In this document: positions 10,038-19,757 of the stretch, piece after piece
Layout of the letters: the number at the start of each line of letters is the position of its first letter
Numbering within the stretch: the first letter of the stretch is position 1
Origin: Farysia itapuensis
Lineage: Eukaryota; Basidiomycota; Ustilaginomycetes; Ustilaginales; Ustilaginaceae
Direction: 5' to 3'
Length of the DNA stretch: 64,000 nucleotides
Assembly: GCA_023212645.1 (NCBI GenBank)
Contig: JALBYC010000001.1
Location: forward strand, 744,001 to 808,000
Notes under the pieces: generated by a model
Databases searched by the model: none
Told to the model about the DNA's origin: nothing
What the model saw: the letters and a program-made list of their open reading frames with translations, nothing else
Program-made: the position numbers and the translations under genes

Positions 10038-10799
10038 ATGAGCAACAAGGTAGTTGTAAGTACAAATGGCGGTAGCAAGGTTCATACAACCCAGACCCTG
10101 ACGTATCTTCTGTGTCTCCGCAGTCGCAAGTTTACCGGAGTATCATCGATGATGTTGTCAACAACGTTCGTCAAGACTTTGAGGACATGGGCATTGAAAA
10201 GGAGGTGCTAGAAGAGCTGCAACGGGTAAGGGTCTCAAAGCTTGGCCACTGTAGGTTTTCCAGCCATGCTGACAGACCGTGCATCACAGTCCTGGGAAGC
10301 AAAGATTGTAGCTACGCAGGTAGCGGAATTTGAAGGCGCACCTGCGCTTCCACCAACAAAATCACGCTCGTCCAAAACACCAAATGCCAAGGCAGAAATC
10401 AAGCAAGAAGATGTAAATGGGCTCCCAATTCCAAGTGGCAGCCGCGACGACCAGCATAGGGCAAAGATGGCTCGGGGTGAGGGTTCGACCGATGTGGCCA
10501 GCGCTCTTGGTGGCGCAGCTTCAACAGAAAATGGAGACAGCCTCGATGCATCGACAACTGCTGGCGACAAGCGAAAACGTATCAGTGACGGAGACGAGAT
10601 TGGCAGTGATCTAGATGACTCTGATGACGAAGACCTTGACGGAGGCGCAGATGGAGACAATGACGACATGGTTCTCTGCCTGTATGACAAAGTACAGCGA
10701 GTCAAAAACAAGTGGAAGTGCGTTCTCAAAGACGGCGTTGCCTCGATCGACGGTCGCGACTACCTGTTTGCCAAGTGCAATGGAGAATTCGAGTGGTGA
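10038..10799 (+). CDS. TOA1: Transcription initiation factor TFIIA large subunit (Toa1)
   Basis: TFIIA stabilises TBP on the TATA box during RNA polymerase II pre-initiation complex assembly. Coding exons are 10038-10055, 10124-10225 and 10290-10799 (introns 68 and 64 nt), giving 209 residues. The N-terminal helical domain begins MSNKVVSQVYRSIIDDVV and continues to VLEELQR and SWEAKIVATQV. A variable acidic linker fills the middle. The C-terminal beta-barrel has the signature DMVLCLYDKVQRVKNKWKC and ends YLFAKCNGEFEW. Both ends match the two conserved blocks that define the TFIIA alpha/beta subunit; only the linker is lineage-specific. The first exon encodes just six residues, so start-proximal splicing is required. 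Identification is firm. Confidence 0.93.
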
Positions 10800-10980
10800 T
10801 CGCTCTCCGGAAGCACGATGCCTCTTCACCTACAGCTGCTTACGCACAATCTCTTCTTGCATCATTTGTACCATAGGAATCAAAAGCTTTCAACGCGCCT
10901 GTTCGAGAGTATCAAGAGCAGCTACAATGCGGTGAATGTGCAGAAATTTGAGAACGTGATGCGTGCGAATGAGAGCGAAT

Positions 10981-11940
10981 TTAGCCAAACACTTTGTTGC
11001 GGCTGAGGGCGTCTTCCTTTGGCTTGTATTTGTCCTTTTTGGTTCGGAAGGTTTCTTGCTGGTTGACGCGGGCAGAGTACTTGTCTCCCTTTTGCTTTCG
11101 CACCAGATGACGGATGGCGTTGGGTGAGATGTATTCCGGGTTCTCAAACACGGTAGCTCCGCCGAAGCTGCCCTCGAACACGCGAATGGGCGACAACACC
11201 ATTCTTGGTCCGATCTCGATGAGCTTGGGAGGAAGTGACTGGGACTTTTTGGCCAAGGCTGAAGCCGAAATCTTCTTCTTGCCGTTCGAGCTGTCGGTGT
11301 CTTCGACTCTGGCAAGCGCCAATGCACCTGGGTCACTCTCTACGATCTGATAGTTGCGGAACCAGACTTTGTTGTCGACGATGGAGAAGGAGATGACGTG
11401 ATCGACAAAGGGTTTGGCTTTTCTCGCTCCCTTGGGTACGCCAAACATTTGCGTGAACATTTCTTTGATCAACGTCCAATGCGGCTTTTCGTCGAACTCC
11501 TTGTCAAAGGAGAGAATGGGGCGAGATCCTTTGAGGCAGTTTCCTGTCATCTTGAGTTCGTCCATGGTGTGGATGTTTTGCACCTGGAACTTGGCCGAAG
11601 GGCCGTTGGGTGTCTTGGAGGCCCACATGTAAAGATCTTCCCGTTTTCTCGCCTCAAAGTAGAGTGCGTTGTTGCAGTTGTGCAGCTCTGCGAGTTCATT
11701 GAGCAGATGCAGCTGAGACTTGCTATCCAGCTTCGAGTCTTTTCTCGCATGTGGCATCAGTGTCTCGAGATCGTTGATCAGATGGCGCATTCGAGATGTA
11801 ACGCCTCGAGAGGGCAGCATGAGTACACGTTGCTTGTTCCTACGCACAGGCGTGGTAGATGATTCATTCTGTAGCGAGTCGGCTTTGCGCTTGCCTTTGC
11901 TCCTTTCCGCCTTCTCAGCTTGCTGATATACTGACGCCAT
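10981..11940 (-). CDS. BRX1: Ribosome biogenesis protein Brx1 (Brix domain)
   Basis: Brx1 is a nucleolar assembly factor of the 60S ribosomal subunit and binds pre-rRNA through its Brix domain. The 319-residue product starts at the ATG at 11940 (MASVYQQAEKAERSKGKRK) with a basic leader. The Brix fold covers about residues 45-260, with SRGVTSRMRHLINDLETL, HNCNNALYFEARKREDLYMW, GPSAKFQVQNIHTMDELKM, GNCLKGSRPILSFDKEFD and ENPEYISP visible. These blocks fit Brx1 better than the other Brix proteins Rpf1, Rpf2, Imp4 or Ssf1. The C-terminal tail is lysine-rich. Intronless. It converges with TOA1 across about 180 bp. Confidence 0.93.
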   Translation of the reverse strand: MASVYQQAEKAERSKGKRKADSLQNESSTTPVRRNKQRVLMLPSRGVTSRMRHLINDLETLMPHARKDSKLDSKSQLHLLNELAELHNCNNALYFEARKREDLYMWASKTPNGPSAKFQVQNIHTMDELKMTGNCLKGSRPILSFDKEFDEKPHWTLIKEMFTQMFGVPKGARKAKPFVDHVISFSIVDNKVWFRNYQIVESDPGALALARVEDTDSSNGKKKISASALAKKSQSLPPKLIEIGPRMVLSPIRVFEGSFGGATVFENPEYISPNAIRHLVRKQKGDKYSARVNQQETFRTKKDKYKPKEDALSRNKVFG

Positions 11941-14726
11941 CTTCTGTTTGCAGACTAGTGGGTGGGTGCATTCAGGGTCGCAAGTGTACAAAACAAAATT
12001 TCCTTCTCGACCTGTGCAAAAAAATCTGTGACGTGAGATCACGTGGTCTGCGGACTTCGTTTTTGCGCCTCCAACAGCCTAACATACGTAGGTTCTCGAA
12101 AGCGCGAAATAGAAAAGATCTCGACCACGAGCACGGATCAAGGGAAGTCAGGAACCGCGCGAACCAGCGAACGGGTCCGGAGTCCGAATGCTTTGCACGG
12201 AACACTTGGCAATGCTGCACATTGTCATAAGACGCACAGTGAACTTGACTCAGCCATGCGCGAACAATGCTGGGGGAAGTCGTGCAAATCGCACCCAGGA
12301 AACGGTGTGGTGAATTAGGGTCGAGAGTCGAGACCTGGTTTGAGGATAAAGATCACTTGGACTTGAGTTTGCATGTGTTCGCTTTCAAGTCCGAGAGCTA
12401 TTTGCCCGGGAACTTATCCCGTCGTGTCATCGAACGAGAAAGGCGGAGAAGACGCGGTCGACTCTATTGTTCCAAATGGCGTGCCGAACAAAAGGATGGT
12501 TCGCTTACCCAGTCATACATACGCATCTTCGGCGCCGAAAGAGTCAGCAGTACGTACAATCGAAGGTGGTGGGCGCTTCACGAGCTCGGATGCGGAGGGA
12601 TATTCTTTGCAAGCGTGCATGGTGGAAACGAATTTGTACCGGTAATTGTTGCTCGTCATTTGAGTTTGAAGTCTCGCCTCGCCAAGTGTGTGGATCGGCT
12701 CGGCTGAGCAAGAGTGGGAATCGCATGGTCTGTCGCGTCTTGTTGGGCTGAGTTAGGTGCTGCGCAGTGCGCAGTCGAGTTATCTTTCTCGGAAATCGGA
12801 TTGCGCTGTTCAAATCCCGACAGATTGAAGCCAACAACCGAAGTCAGGAACAGCCGATCAGACCGCACGTCTGTGCTCGATGCCAAAAGAAGCTGGTAAA
12901 GAAGCAGCGCCGATTTACACTCAGCTCGCTCTGGATCCGACCACCTGGCAACCATGCCCTTTCTTGGATCGTAAATGCCTTGATCGGAGTCCAGCATCGT
13001 GATTGATACCCGAGCCGCGTTTCAGGGTAAGCGAGCTCGCCACCGTTTGCCTCGCCATGCAGTCACGGTTCAGCGAGAGAGCCAAACGAAGCTTCCCAAA
13101 GTCACTTGGCATCATCAAGGAAGATGGAACCTGGTAGACGGCGAACACCCGTCCGGTCTAGTTACCGGCAAGAGATAGAGAGTGTGCTTCACAAACGGCA
13201 ATAAGGTAGAGTAAAAAGGCCTGCGTCAAGGGCAATGGGCGTCTGCCGGAGTGTGAACACTCCTGCCAAGGAACAAAACGTCCGTAGAAGGCAAGATGAA
13301 TTATGGGACGGCTGTATGCATGCAGCCCGAGCAACTGGATTTGTATTCCGCGGCTTTGATCGGTGTAAGGGCTTCCTCGATTTGGTCTGTTCAATTGTCC
13401 TGTCATCCTGCCGTGCTGAAACACGCCGAGTAGTGTCACTTCAAACTGCATAATACTACGCCTGCACAAGCGAGCAACGAGTTTATCCAAAGATGAACAA
13501 CAGCCGAGCTGCAACGCAACCGTCCCACTGTCTTTCTAAACCTCGCCTGCAGGTCATGGCATGTGGGCAGCATGTCAGATGCGTCATTCGCATGTGGCGC
13601 ACAAACCGTCTACTCCTAAATGCGCTTCTTTTCATCTATGCCAGGATGCTTCGAGACTGTGTTTACCAAAAGCCTCAATCGACTTGCCAGTAGAACGTCG
13701 GCCCGAGCTGTTCTCCAAATTGCGGAACCCTAAAAGCTGGGCAAAGCTCATCTCTGCGCAGACAGGCCCAACACAATTCATCTGTAACCCAGATTAATCC
13801 CCGTGAGTACCACGAGGCGAGCCGCGGATCCTCTAGTCTTGTCCCTCTGACGACACCGCTCATTGCATATGAGAGAAAAGGTGATGTCAGCAGCGACGTT
13901 TTCCAGGGTAGTGACCGTACAGCTCGGCTCATGTGCATGCATGTCTGATCATCCTGGTTGCATTGTTCTGTAGAGTGGGGACAGGGTGAAATTGCCCACC
14001 CAGATATTGCATTCAACGGAGCGTTGGATCTCCTCCTGCGCCACTGGAAAGTAGCGAGCGCCGCATCCAAGTCTTGACTGCTTGTTCGTTTGTGCGCGTG
14101 TGATGCTGCTTCAGCTTGACTCTTCTCCCCCCTATTTTGTCGTTTAATCTCCTCTCTCTGCTCCGCCCATTTGGCGTGCCTCTGTTTACTTCTCCGCTCG
14201 TGGCCTGTCACGCTTTCCCGTATCTCAAAGTTCTGGACCTGATTCATCTGTTGAGCAGCTGATGTCCAACTGACAATTCTCCCCTTCATGCGTTCACCCG
14301 CCCGCCTTACGCCTTCCCACCTTCATTGCCCTGCTGCTTGCCGAGCCGAAAATCTACCCGTGCTTGTTTCTCCCTGCCCTGGTGCGCTATAGTCCCTGTC
14401 CAGACCGATGACCCATCTGTAAAGTTGCCGCATACCCATCAAACCCACTTTTCCGCCCGCCCTTCTTGATCTGTCTCTCTTCTATCTCCATCTTTGTCTG
14501 GGCCTTGGTCTTGCCCTTCTTTGATCTTGCCCAGCATTGTCACCTTTCTCCGGTCCTCCATCATCTCTTTTGCCCTCGCTCCTTTTGTCTCCTCGATACC
14601 TCTCGGCCGCTCTCACAGTCTTTTGCTTCAGTGTACCTCCAATTGCCCTTGATTCAGCCGCTTGAATTTTCCATAGCTAGCCAATCGATGGCTAAAGTCG
14701 GTCAATGACATAAACCTATCGCTGCT
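11941..14726. other. Gene-poor region upstream of BRX1 and the HSF-type regulator
   Basis: The 2.8 kb between divergent starts is by far the longest stretch without a supported gene. Several ORFs of 60-204 codons occur on both strands, but none shows a recognisable domain or a sustained coding pattern. From about 14100 to 14720 the plus strand is strongly pyrimidine-rich (long CT, CCT and TTCT runs), typical of a fungal promoter or long 5' leader, so much of this is probably regulatory DNA or 5' UTR of the HSF-type gene. A non-coding RNA cannot be excluded. I saw no tRNA; one TTCAAAT match near 12809 lacks a T-arm stem. Confidence 0.5.
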
Positions 14727-16751
14727 ATGATGAGCACAGAAAGTCGACCCTCGGCCGCGGTTTCTGCGCCTCCGTCTCGAGGCAGTCTTGGCAATTCCAG
14801 CGTCACCAACAGCGTCTCGAACGCCGCCGTTCCTCGTGATCTGTCGACGTCATACGACCCCACTGCCTCTCGTATCAGTCCCGAGCGCAAGAGACATCGC
14901 TTTCCAGAAGCGAGTCCTTCCGACGCCGCCAGTGCTGCTCGCTCGGACGAATACGATGAGAGCGATCAGCTTGAAGAACCCGTAAAGCGTCACAAAAGCG
15001 ACTCTGCCGGTAGCGACTCAAGAGCTGCCGGAGCCTCCGCCCACTTAGCACCAAGACGGTCATCGCCTGCACCTCTTTCCAATTCAGAAAGACGCGCTTC
15101 TGCGATAACCGATGCACCAAGTCGCTACGAGTCTCGGGAAGTGCCAAGCATACAGTCTCCGTATCATGATCGTCGAGCAGATGCCACCACAGACGCCCGC
15201 TCTGATCATGGACTAGGGCCTCGACGTTCTAGTAGCTACGTCTTGGACCAGCGGTATGCCGACATGGATCGACGAGAAAGGATCCATCGAGATGCTGCCG
15301 ATCACGGTGCAATGTCGCAACGCAAGCTCCCTGCAACTGAAATGCAAGCAACACGATCGCCCGAACTGTCGCATCGGTTGCCCAGTATGAACCAACAGGC
15401 TGGATCTCCTCCGCCTCGACTGCCCAGCTTTGCATCCCTTAGCTCCGAAGGCGCACAGATGCGTTCAAGAGACGAACCGGCAGGCTACGGTTCCGCTTAT
15501 CCAACTTCGCCCCGACGAACCATGCAGTCTAGCTTTCGTCCTCCGCCTTACATGAACTACCCAAGCTCTACGAGCAGAACCCCAAACACGCATCATCCCA
15601 ACCCCCTACCTATCGGCGTCTACGGCAATCCGCCCATGATTCATCCTTCACTTGCTGGCTTACCGGGATCAGGAGGCGGACCTGGTGGAAAGCAGCAGCC
15701 AAGCTTTGTGAGCAAATTGTACTCGATGCTAGAAGATCCTTCGATCTCGGATCTGATCAGCTGGGGTCATACTGGAACCGTATTTAGTGTCGCAAACCCC
15801 ACTGAATTCTCCAGACTGGTGCTTCCCAATTGGTTCAAGCATTCCAACTGGCAATCTTTTGTCCGACAGCTCAACATGTACGGCTTTCACAAGGTCAATC
15901 ATTCCTACCAGGGTAATCCCAACGACGAAGTGCAAGTCTGGGAGTTTCGACATCCCAATTTTCGGCGCGGTGAGATTGCTCTGCTGAACGACATCAAGAG
16001 GAAGAGTTCGAGACAGAAACGCAGTGGCTCTCCAAGTGGTGCTGATCTACGAGCTGAGCGAAGCGGTGGCAGCACCTCGCCTTCTCCCGAAGTGTCGATG
16101 GCCACGCTTCCCGGCGGACCAGACGCCGCTCGAGCGGGAATGGGCATGCACCGCGTACCACGGGAGTACATGTATGGCGACGAGCGCGTCAGTTCTCTCG
16201 GATTTGACCGAAGACCGGACCCACGAGTCGTCTACGAGCAAGAGCGACCGCCCCTCAACCGCTACAGCAGCACTGGCGATCTAGGCTATTCGCGTGTCAA
16301 GGTCGACGAAACGGCTAGTGGGATTGCAGCCCCACCTTCGGGCGTACCGCTTGGCGCCGGCTACGTCCGCGAAGATCCAGCACTTCGTCGACGTACCGAG
16401 TCCTACCTCGAGCGGGAAGAAGCGACCGCCCGATTCGAGGACTTGTCGGAACGCACAGACGCCATCATCCGACACGCATCCTTCTTGGAATCCCAAGTGC
16501 GGATGCTATCCGAGCAGCTCAACGAAAGTCGTGCTATAAGCCGCCAAATGGTGCGCGACGACATGCTGCAGCTACTCGACCGTCTTGAGCGATCACTCAG
16601 CGCCCCAGCCACACCTGGAATCGACATCGGGCAACGCATGCTCGAAGTCGTTCGCAACCAACTCGCATATTACAGCAATCATTACGTCTCGCACGACGAG
16701 CGTCAAGCCGAGCCTCAGTCTCAAAGCACCAACAAACGTACCAGCCTCTAA
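14727..16751 (+). CDS. HSF-type transcription factor (Sfl1/Mga1-like)
   Basis: A 674-residue sequence-specific transcription factor. The heat-shock-factor DNA-binding domain lies at about residues 324-430: FVSKLYSMLEDPSISDLISW, then VLPNWFKHSNWQSFVRQLNM, YGFHKVNH and WEFRHPNFRRGEIALLNDIK. The MLEDPS wording and the RRGE...IKRK ending fit the Sfl1/Mga1 subgroup, which controls filamentation and flocculation in yeasts, better than classical Hsf1. The 320-residue N-terminus is Ser/Pro/Arg-rich and probably disordered. A coiled coil at about 567-610 (RFEDLSERTDAIIRHASF and onward) could be the oligomerisation module. The start is the first of two adjacent ATGs after a long pyrimidine-rich leader. 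Intronless. The target genes cannot be read from sequence. Confidence 0.8.
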   Translation: MMSTESRPSAAVSAPPSRGSLGNSSVTNSVSNAAVPRDLSTSYDPTASRISPERKRHRFPEASPSDAASAARSDEYDESDQLEEPVKRHKSDSAGSDSRAAGASAHLAPRRSSPAPLSNSERRASAITDAPSRYESREVPSIQSPYHDRRADATTDARSDHGLGPRRSSSYVLDQRYADMDRRERIHRDAADHGAMSQRKLPATEMQATRSPELSHRLPSMNQQAGSPPPRLPSFASLSSEGAQMRSRDEPAGYGSAYPTSPRRTMQSSFRPPPYMNYPSSTSRTPNTHHPNPLPIGVYGNPPMIHPSLAGLPGSGGGPGGKQQPSFVSKLYSMLEDPSISDLISWGHTGTVFSVANPTEFSRLVLPNWFKHSNWQSFVRQLNMYGFHKVNHSYQGNPNDEVQVWEFRHPNFRRGEIALLNDIKRKSSRQKRSGSPSGADLRAERSGGSTSPSPEVSMATLPGGPDAARAGMGMHRVPREYMYGDERVSSLGFDRRPDPRVVYEQERPPLNRYSSTGDLGYSRVKVDETASGIAAPPSGVPLGAGYVREDPALRRRTESYLEREEATARFEDLSERTDAIIRHASFLESQVRMLSEQLNESRAISRQMVRDDMLQLLDRLERSLSAPATPGIDIGQRMLEVVRNQLAYYSNHYVSHDERQAEPQSQSTNKRTSL

Positions 16752-17062
16752 TAATACCTCCTCTCCTAATTAATGTAACCACGTTCCACCAATATATACC
16801 TGCTTTTCAATACACCTTGTAATTCTAATAGCTACGAGGCGCACTTGATCTTGACGCATCACCGCTCTGACGACATATGTTGACGTACCCGCTGTGCTAG
16901 AGCGCCAAATCTTCGAGACAAAAAGTGAAGAATTAAGACTTGGTTTGTTAGATCACAGAAAATTCTGGAAGATGTCGATGCGATGCGAAGTTCAACATCA
17001 TACGAGATGCCAATCGGACCCCTTTCTTCTTGTCCACCTTCGACTGCAACCGGATTGTTAGA
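16752..17062. other. Spacer between the HSF-type gene and MVD1
   Basis: A 311 bp AT-richer spacer holding the 3' UTR of the HSF-type gene and the MVD1 promoter. An AATATATA run occurs near 16790. No gene or RNA is seen. Confidence 0.5.
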
Positions 17063-18479
17063 ATGTCGTCCCACGTGTACCAGGCTACTTGCTCTGCTCC
17101 GGTTAACATTGCCGTGATCAAGTACTGGGGAAAACGCGACACGTCGCTCATATTGCCAACCAACGACAGTCTCTCTGTCACCTTAGATCAGGATCATCTC
17201 CGCTCTGTTACCACCGCCCGAGCAGATGCATCTTTTGAAGGGCAGGATCGCCTCTGGCTCAACGGAGAAGAAGAGTTGATCAAGGCCGATGGGCGAATGC
17301 GAAGATGCATCGATGAGATGAAGAAGCTCCGCAAGATCAAAGAGGAAAAGGACACAAGTCTGCCAAAGGTGAGTCTCGAAAGCCATGCAACTCGTCCAGC
17401 TTATGATTTACTGACCTGCCCGTGCTCTCATCAGCTATCTGAGTGGAGTGTACATGTCTGCTCCGAGAACAACTTCCCTACGGCAGCTGGGCTTGCCTCG
17501 TCTGCGTCGGGTTTTGCTGCTCTCATCGCGTCGCTTGCGGCTCTGTACGAGCTGCAACCAGAAGTGTCTAGTTCGGAATTGTCTCGAATTGCTCGACAAG
17601 GAAGCGGATCCGCTTGTAGGTCGCTATTCGGCGGCTATGTTGCGTGGCAGGGAGGCAAGGAGGCTTCGGGTCAAGACAGCTTGGCGGTCGAAGTAGCCCC
17701 AGTCTCGCACTGGCCTGATCTGCAAGCGTTGATCTGCGTAGTCAGCGATGCCAAGAAGGGCACGCCGTCTACTGCCGGTATGCAGCGCACTGTTGCAACA
17801 TCTCCCCTGCTCCAGCACCGCATCCTCGAAGTGGTCCCCGACCGTATGAAGCGAATCACCGAAGCGATTCAGAAGCGTGACTTTGACACGTTTGCCGATA
17901 TCACGATGGCCGACTCGAACAATTTCCATGCCTGCTGCCTCGACACGACGCCTCCCATCTTCTACATGAACGACGTCAGCAGAGCAATCGTGCAGCTGGT
18001 CGAGGAGTTGAACCGGGCCAGTGAGGCCGAAGGCAAGGGCAAGCTGGTTGCATACACCTACGATGCCGGCCCGAACGCCGTACTGTATGCTCCCAAACAG
18101 AATCTACCGCTGGTGCTACAAGTGATCCGTCACTACTTCCCCAACGCCGATTTTGACGATATTGTAAGTTGTTGTTCCCTGGTGCTTGTTGCGCATACCG
18201 CGTTTTGACTGACGTTTTGGAATTTACCAGTTTGATCTTCTGGGCAAGGGAGCTGGTTCTTCTCATCGAGGAGCCCAGGAAGCACTGGGACTGCCTTCAA
18301 CTCTGCCCCCATCTTTCAACCAGAAAGTCATTCCGGTACAGGACGCCGGATCTGTGCGAAGACTCATTCACACTCAAGTCGGCGATGGTCCACGGGTCAT
18401 GGGCCGGGGCCTCGACAAGGAAAGCTTGCTCAATGAACAGGGTCTGCCTATCCGACTTCAACGGGCTAAACGTGCATGA
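17063..18479 (+). CDS. MVD1: Diphosphomevalonate decarboxylase
   Basis: Catalyses the ATP-dependent decarboxylation of mevalonate diphosphate to isopentenyl diphosphate, the last mevalonate step towards ergosterol and other isoprenoids. Coding exons are 17063-17368, 17435-18163 and 18231-18479 (introns 66 and 67 nt), giving 427 residues against 396 in yeast. GHMP-kinase features are clear: APVNIAVIKYWGKRD at the N-terminus, the ATP-binding PTAAGLASSASGFAAL, then GSGSACRSLFGGYVAW with the catalytic Arg, and YTYDAGPNAVLY with the catalytic Asp. The C-terminal exon supplies LIHTQVGDGPR. The ATG at 17063 was chosen because MSSHVYQATCSAPVNIA aligns with the family start. Confidence 0.96.
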
Positions 18480-18527
18480 AAGCCGCTCACACCACGCTGA
18501 AAAGCAAATAGATACGGAAAGATGCTA

Positions 18528-19654
18528 TTAAGATGAAGGAGCGGATAGTTTGTTCTGTGTCAAGACTGTGAACGGAGATGGTCAGCTTTTGTCACGAAGC
18601 AGAAGTGACGCGCGATGAATAGCTTACCTCGTTCTATGCCTTCACGGAATGCGTCGTTGTCGATGCCTTCCAATCTATCGAGCTTGCCCTCCTTTATCAC
18701 TGTAATGTTGATCTGATCGACGTCTGTGCCCGGATCGACGACGCGTTCTTCTCGTTCGAGTGCTTTGAGGAGCGAATTGCGAGATACATTGTCGACCCAT
18801 GGACCACGGTAGATCTGCAGAAGGACGCCCTTTAGGCTCATGCCTCCAGTTCCAGGGATGCCTCCTCCGGTGCCGAAACCCGCGCGACCAGCGAGCGTTG
18901 GAGTACTAACGCCAACCGAGTAACCTTCGTTGCTTCGACTTGGTATTGACGATGGCGGCGGCACAGGGTCTGTGAGGATGACAAAGGTGTACATGGTGGG
19001 CGTGTGCAAGTGGGCCAGGGTATACGTTGGCGTGGTAAAGCTGTTGAACGATTCCGAGCTGTGTTGAAGAAGAACAGTGAGTACTATAGTCCGGCATGCC
19101 GTGCGATCAGCCTACTTACTCTCCCCCAAGCTTGCGCACCATGTTTCTTAGCGAGAACACGACTCCATAAACAAGCTTAGCCTCTTCATCAAAGGGCAGC
19201 AGATCAGAGCCTGGCTTGGATTGTGTCGCTGCTCCGGGTGACGCGATTGTTGAGCTCACACTGCCTCTTGCGCCCGCTTGCTGAGAGGCATCTGGAATAG
19301 CAGACGAAGCAGCTGGACCCCCCAGTCGCGTGACGTTCGACAGGGACGGCTGACCGGGTCTCTGCGCTGGCTGTGGACGTTCTTCCACCGTTGGGACCTG
19401 CACTCCGCTGGTGGCTCTCTGAAGCGTGGCGCCAATGGAGGCAAAGCCAGATGTTTGAGACGATGCGCCAGGGCTACTTGGACCTCCACCACCGAGCGCC
19501 GAGGAGGATGTATGCAAGTGCGACCAATCTTGATGATAAACGGGATTGCAATGCCGATCAAAGATCCACAGCGAATACACCTGCAGCCAAACCCTCGTCA
19601 GCGTCTACTTTGTCTCTCGCACGTCCGTTGCGCGAGACTACTTACTCGAGCCAT
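18528..19654 (-). CDS. BET5: TRAPP complex subunit Bet5/TRAPPC1
   Basis: Bet5 is a small longin-fold subunit of the TRAPP complexes, which activate Ypt1/Rab1 in ER-to-Golgi transport. Coding exons on the minus strand are 19654-19646, 19580-19120, 19058-18628 and 18565-18528, giving 312 residues; the introns are 65, 61 and 62 nt. Family blocks are MARVYSLWIFDRHCNPVYHQ, EEAKLVYGVVFSLRNMVRKL, then SFNSFTTPTYTLAHLHTPT and MYTFVILTDP, and LKGVLLQIYRGPWVD. It is twice the length of yeast Bet5 because of a Ser/Pro/Gly-rich insert of about 100 residues after the first strand and a second insert before LKGVL. The first coding exon has three codons and the last only 12. The last exon is the least certain part. 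It diverges from the TM9 gene with about 100 bp between starts. Confidence 0.85.
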
Positions 19655-19757
19655 GGTGTTATGGGTTTGAGAAGTCGCTCGAGCCAAGTTTTGGAATGAT
19701 ATTCGCGTGTCACTTTGACTTTTGATGCTTCTTCCTTTCATACAACTGGCCTGCACG

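Noticed and set aside
12267..12707. A 146-codon plus-strand ORF in the gene-poor region
   Set aside because: The composition does not look like protein, with no recognisable block; overlapping frames of similar length are present.
12800..12825. tRNA T-loop-like TTCAAAT
   Set aside because: The flanking bases do not form a five-pair T stem and no D arm, anticodon arm or acceptor stem is found around it.
13675..14289. A 204-codon minus-strand ORF in the gene-poor region
   Set aside because: It has a real ATG but no domain, irregular composition (many Arg, Ser, Cys and Trp) and covers pyrimidine-rich leader DNA; I found no splice signals or homology to support it.
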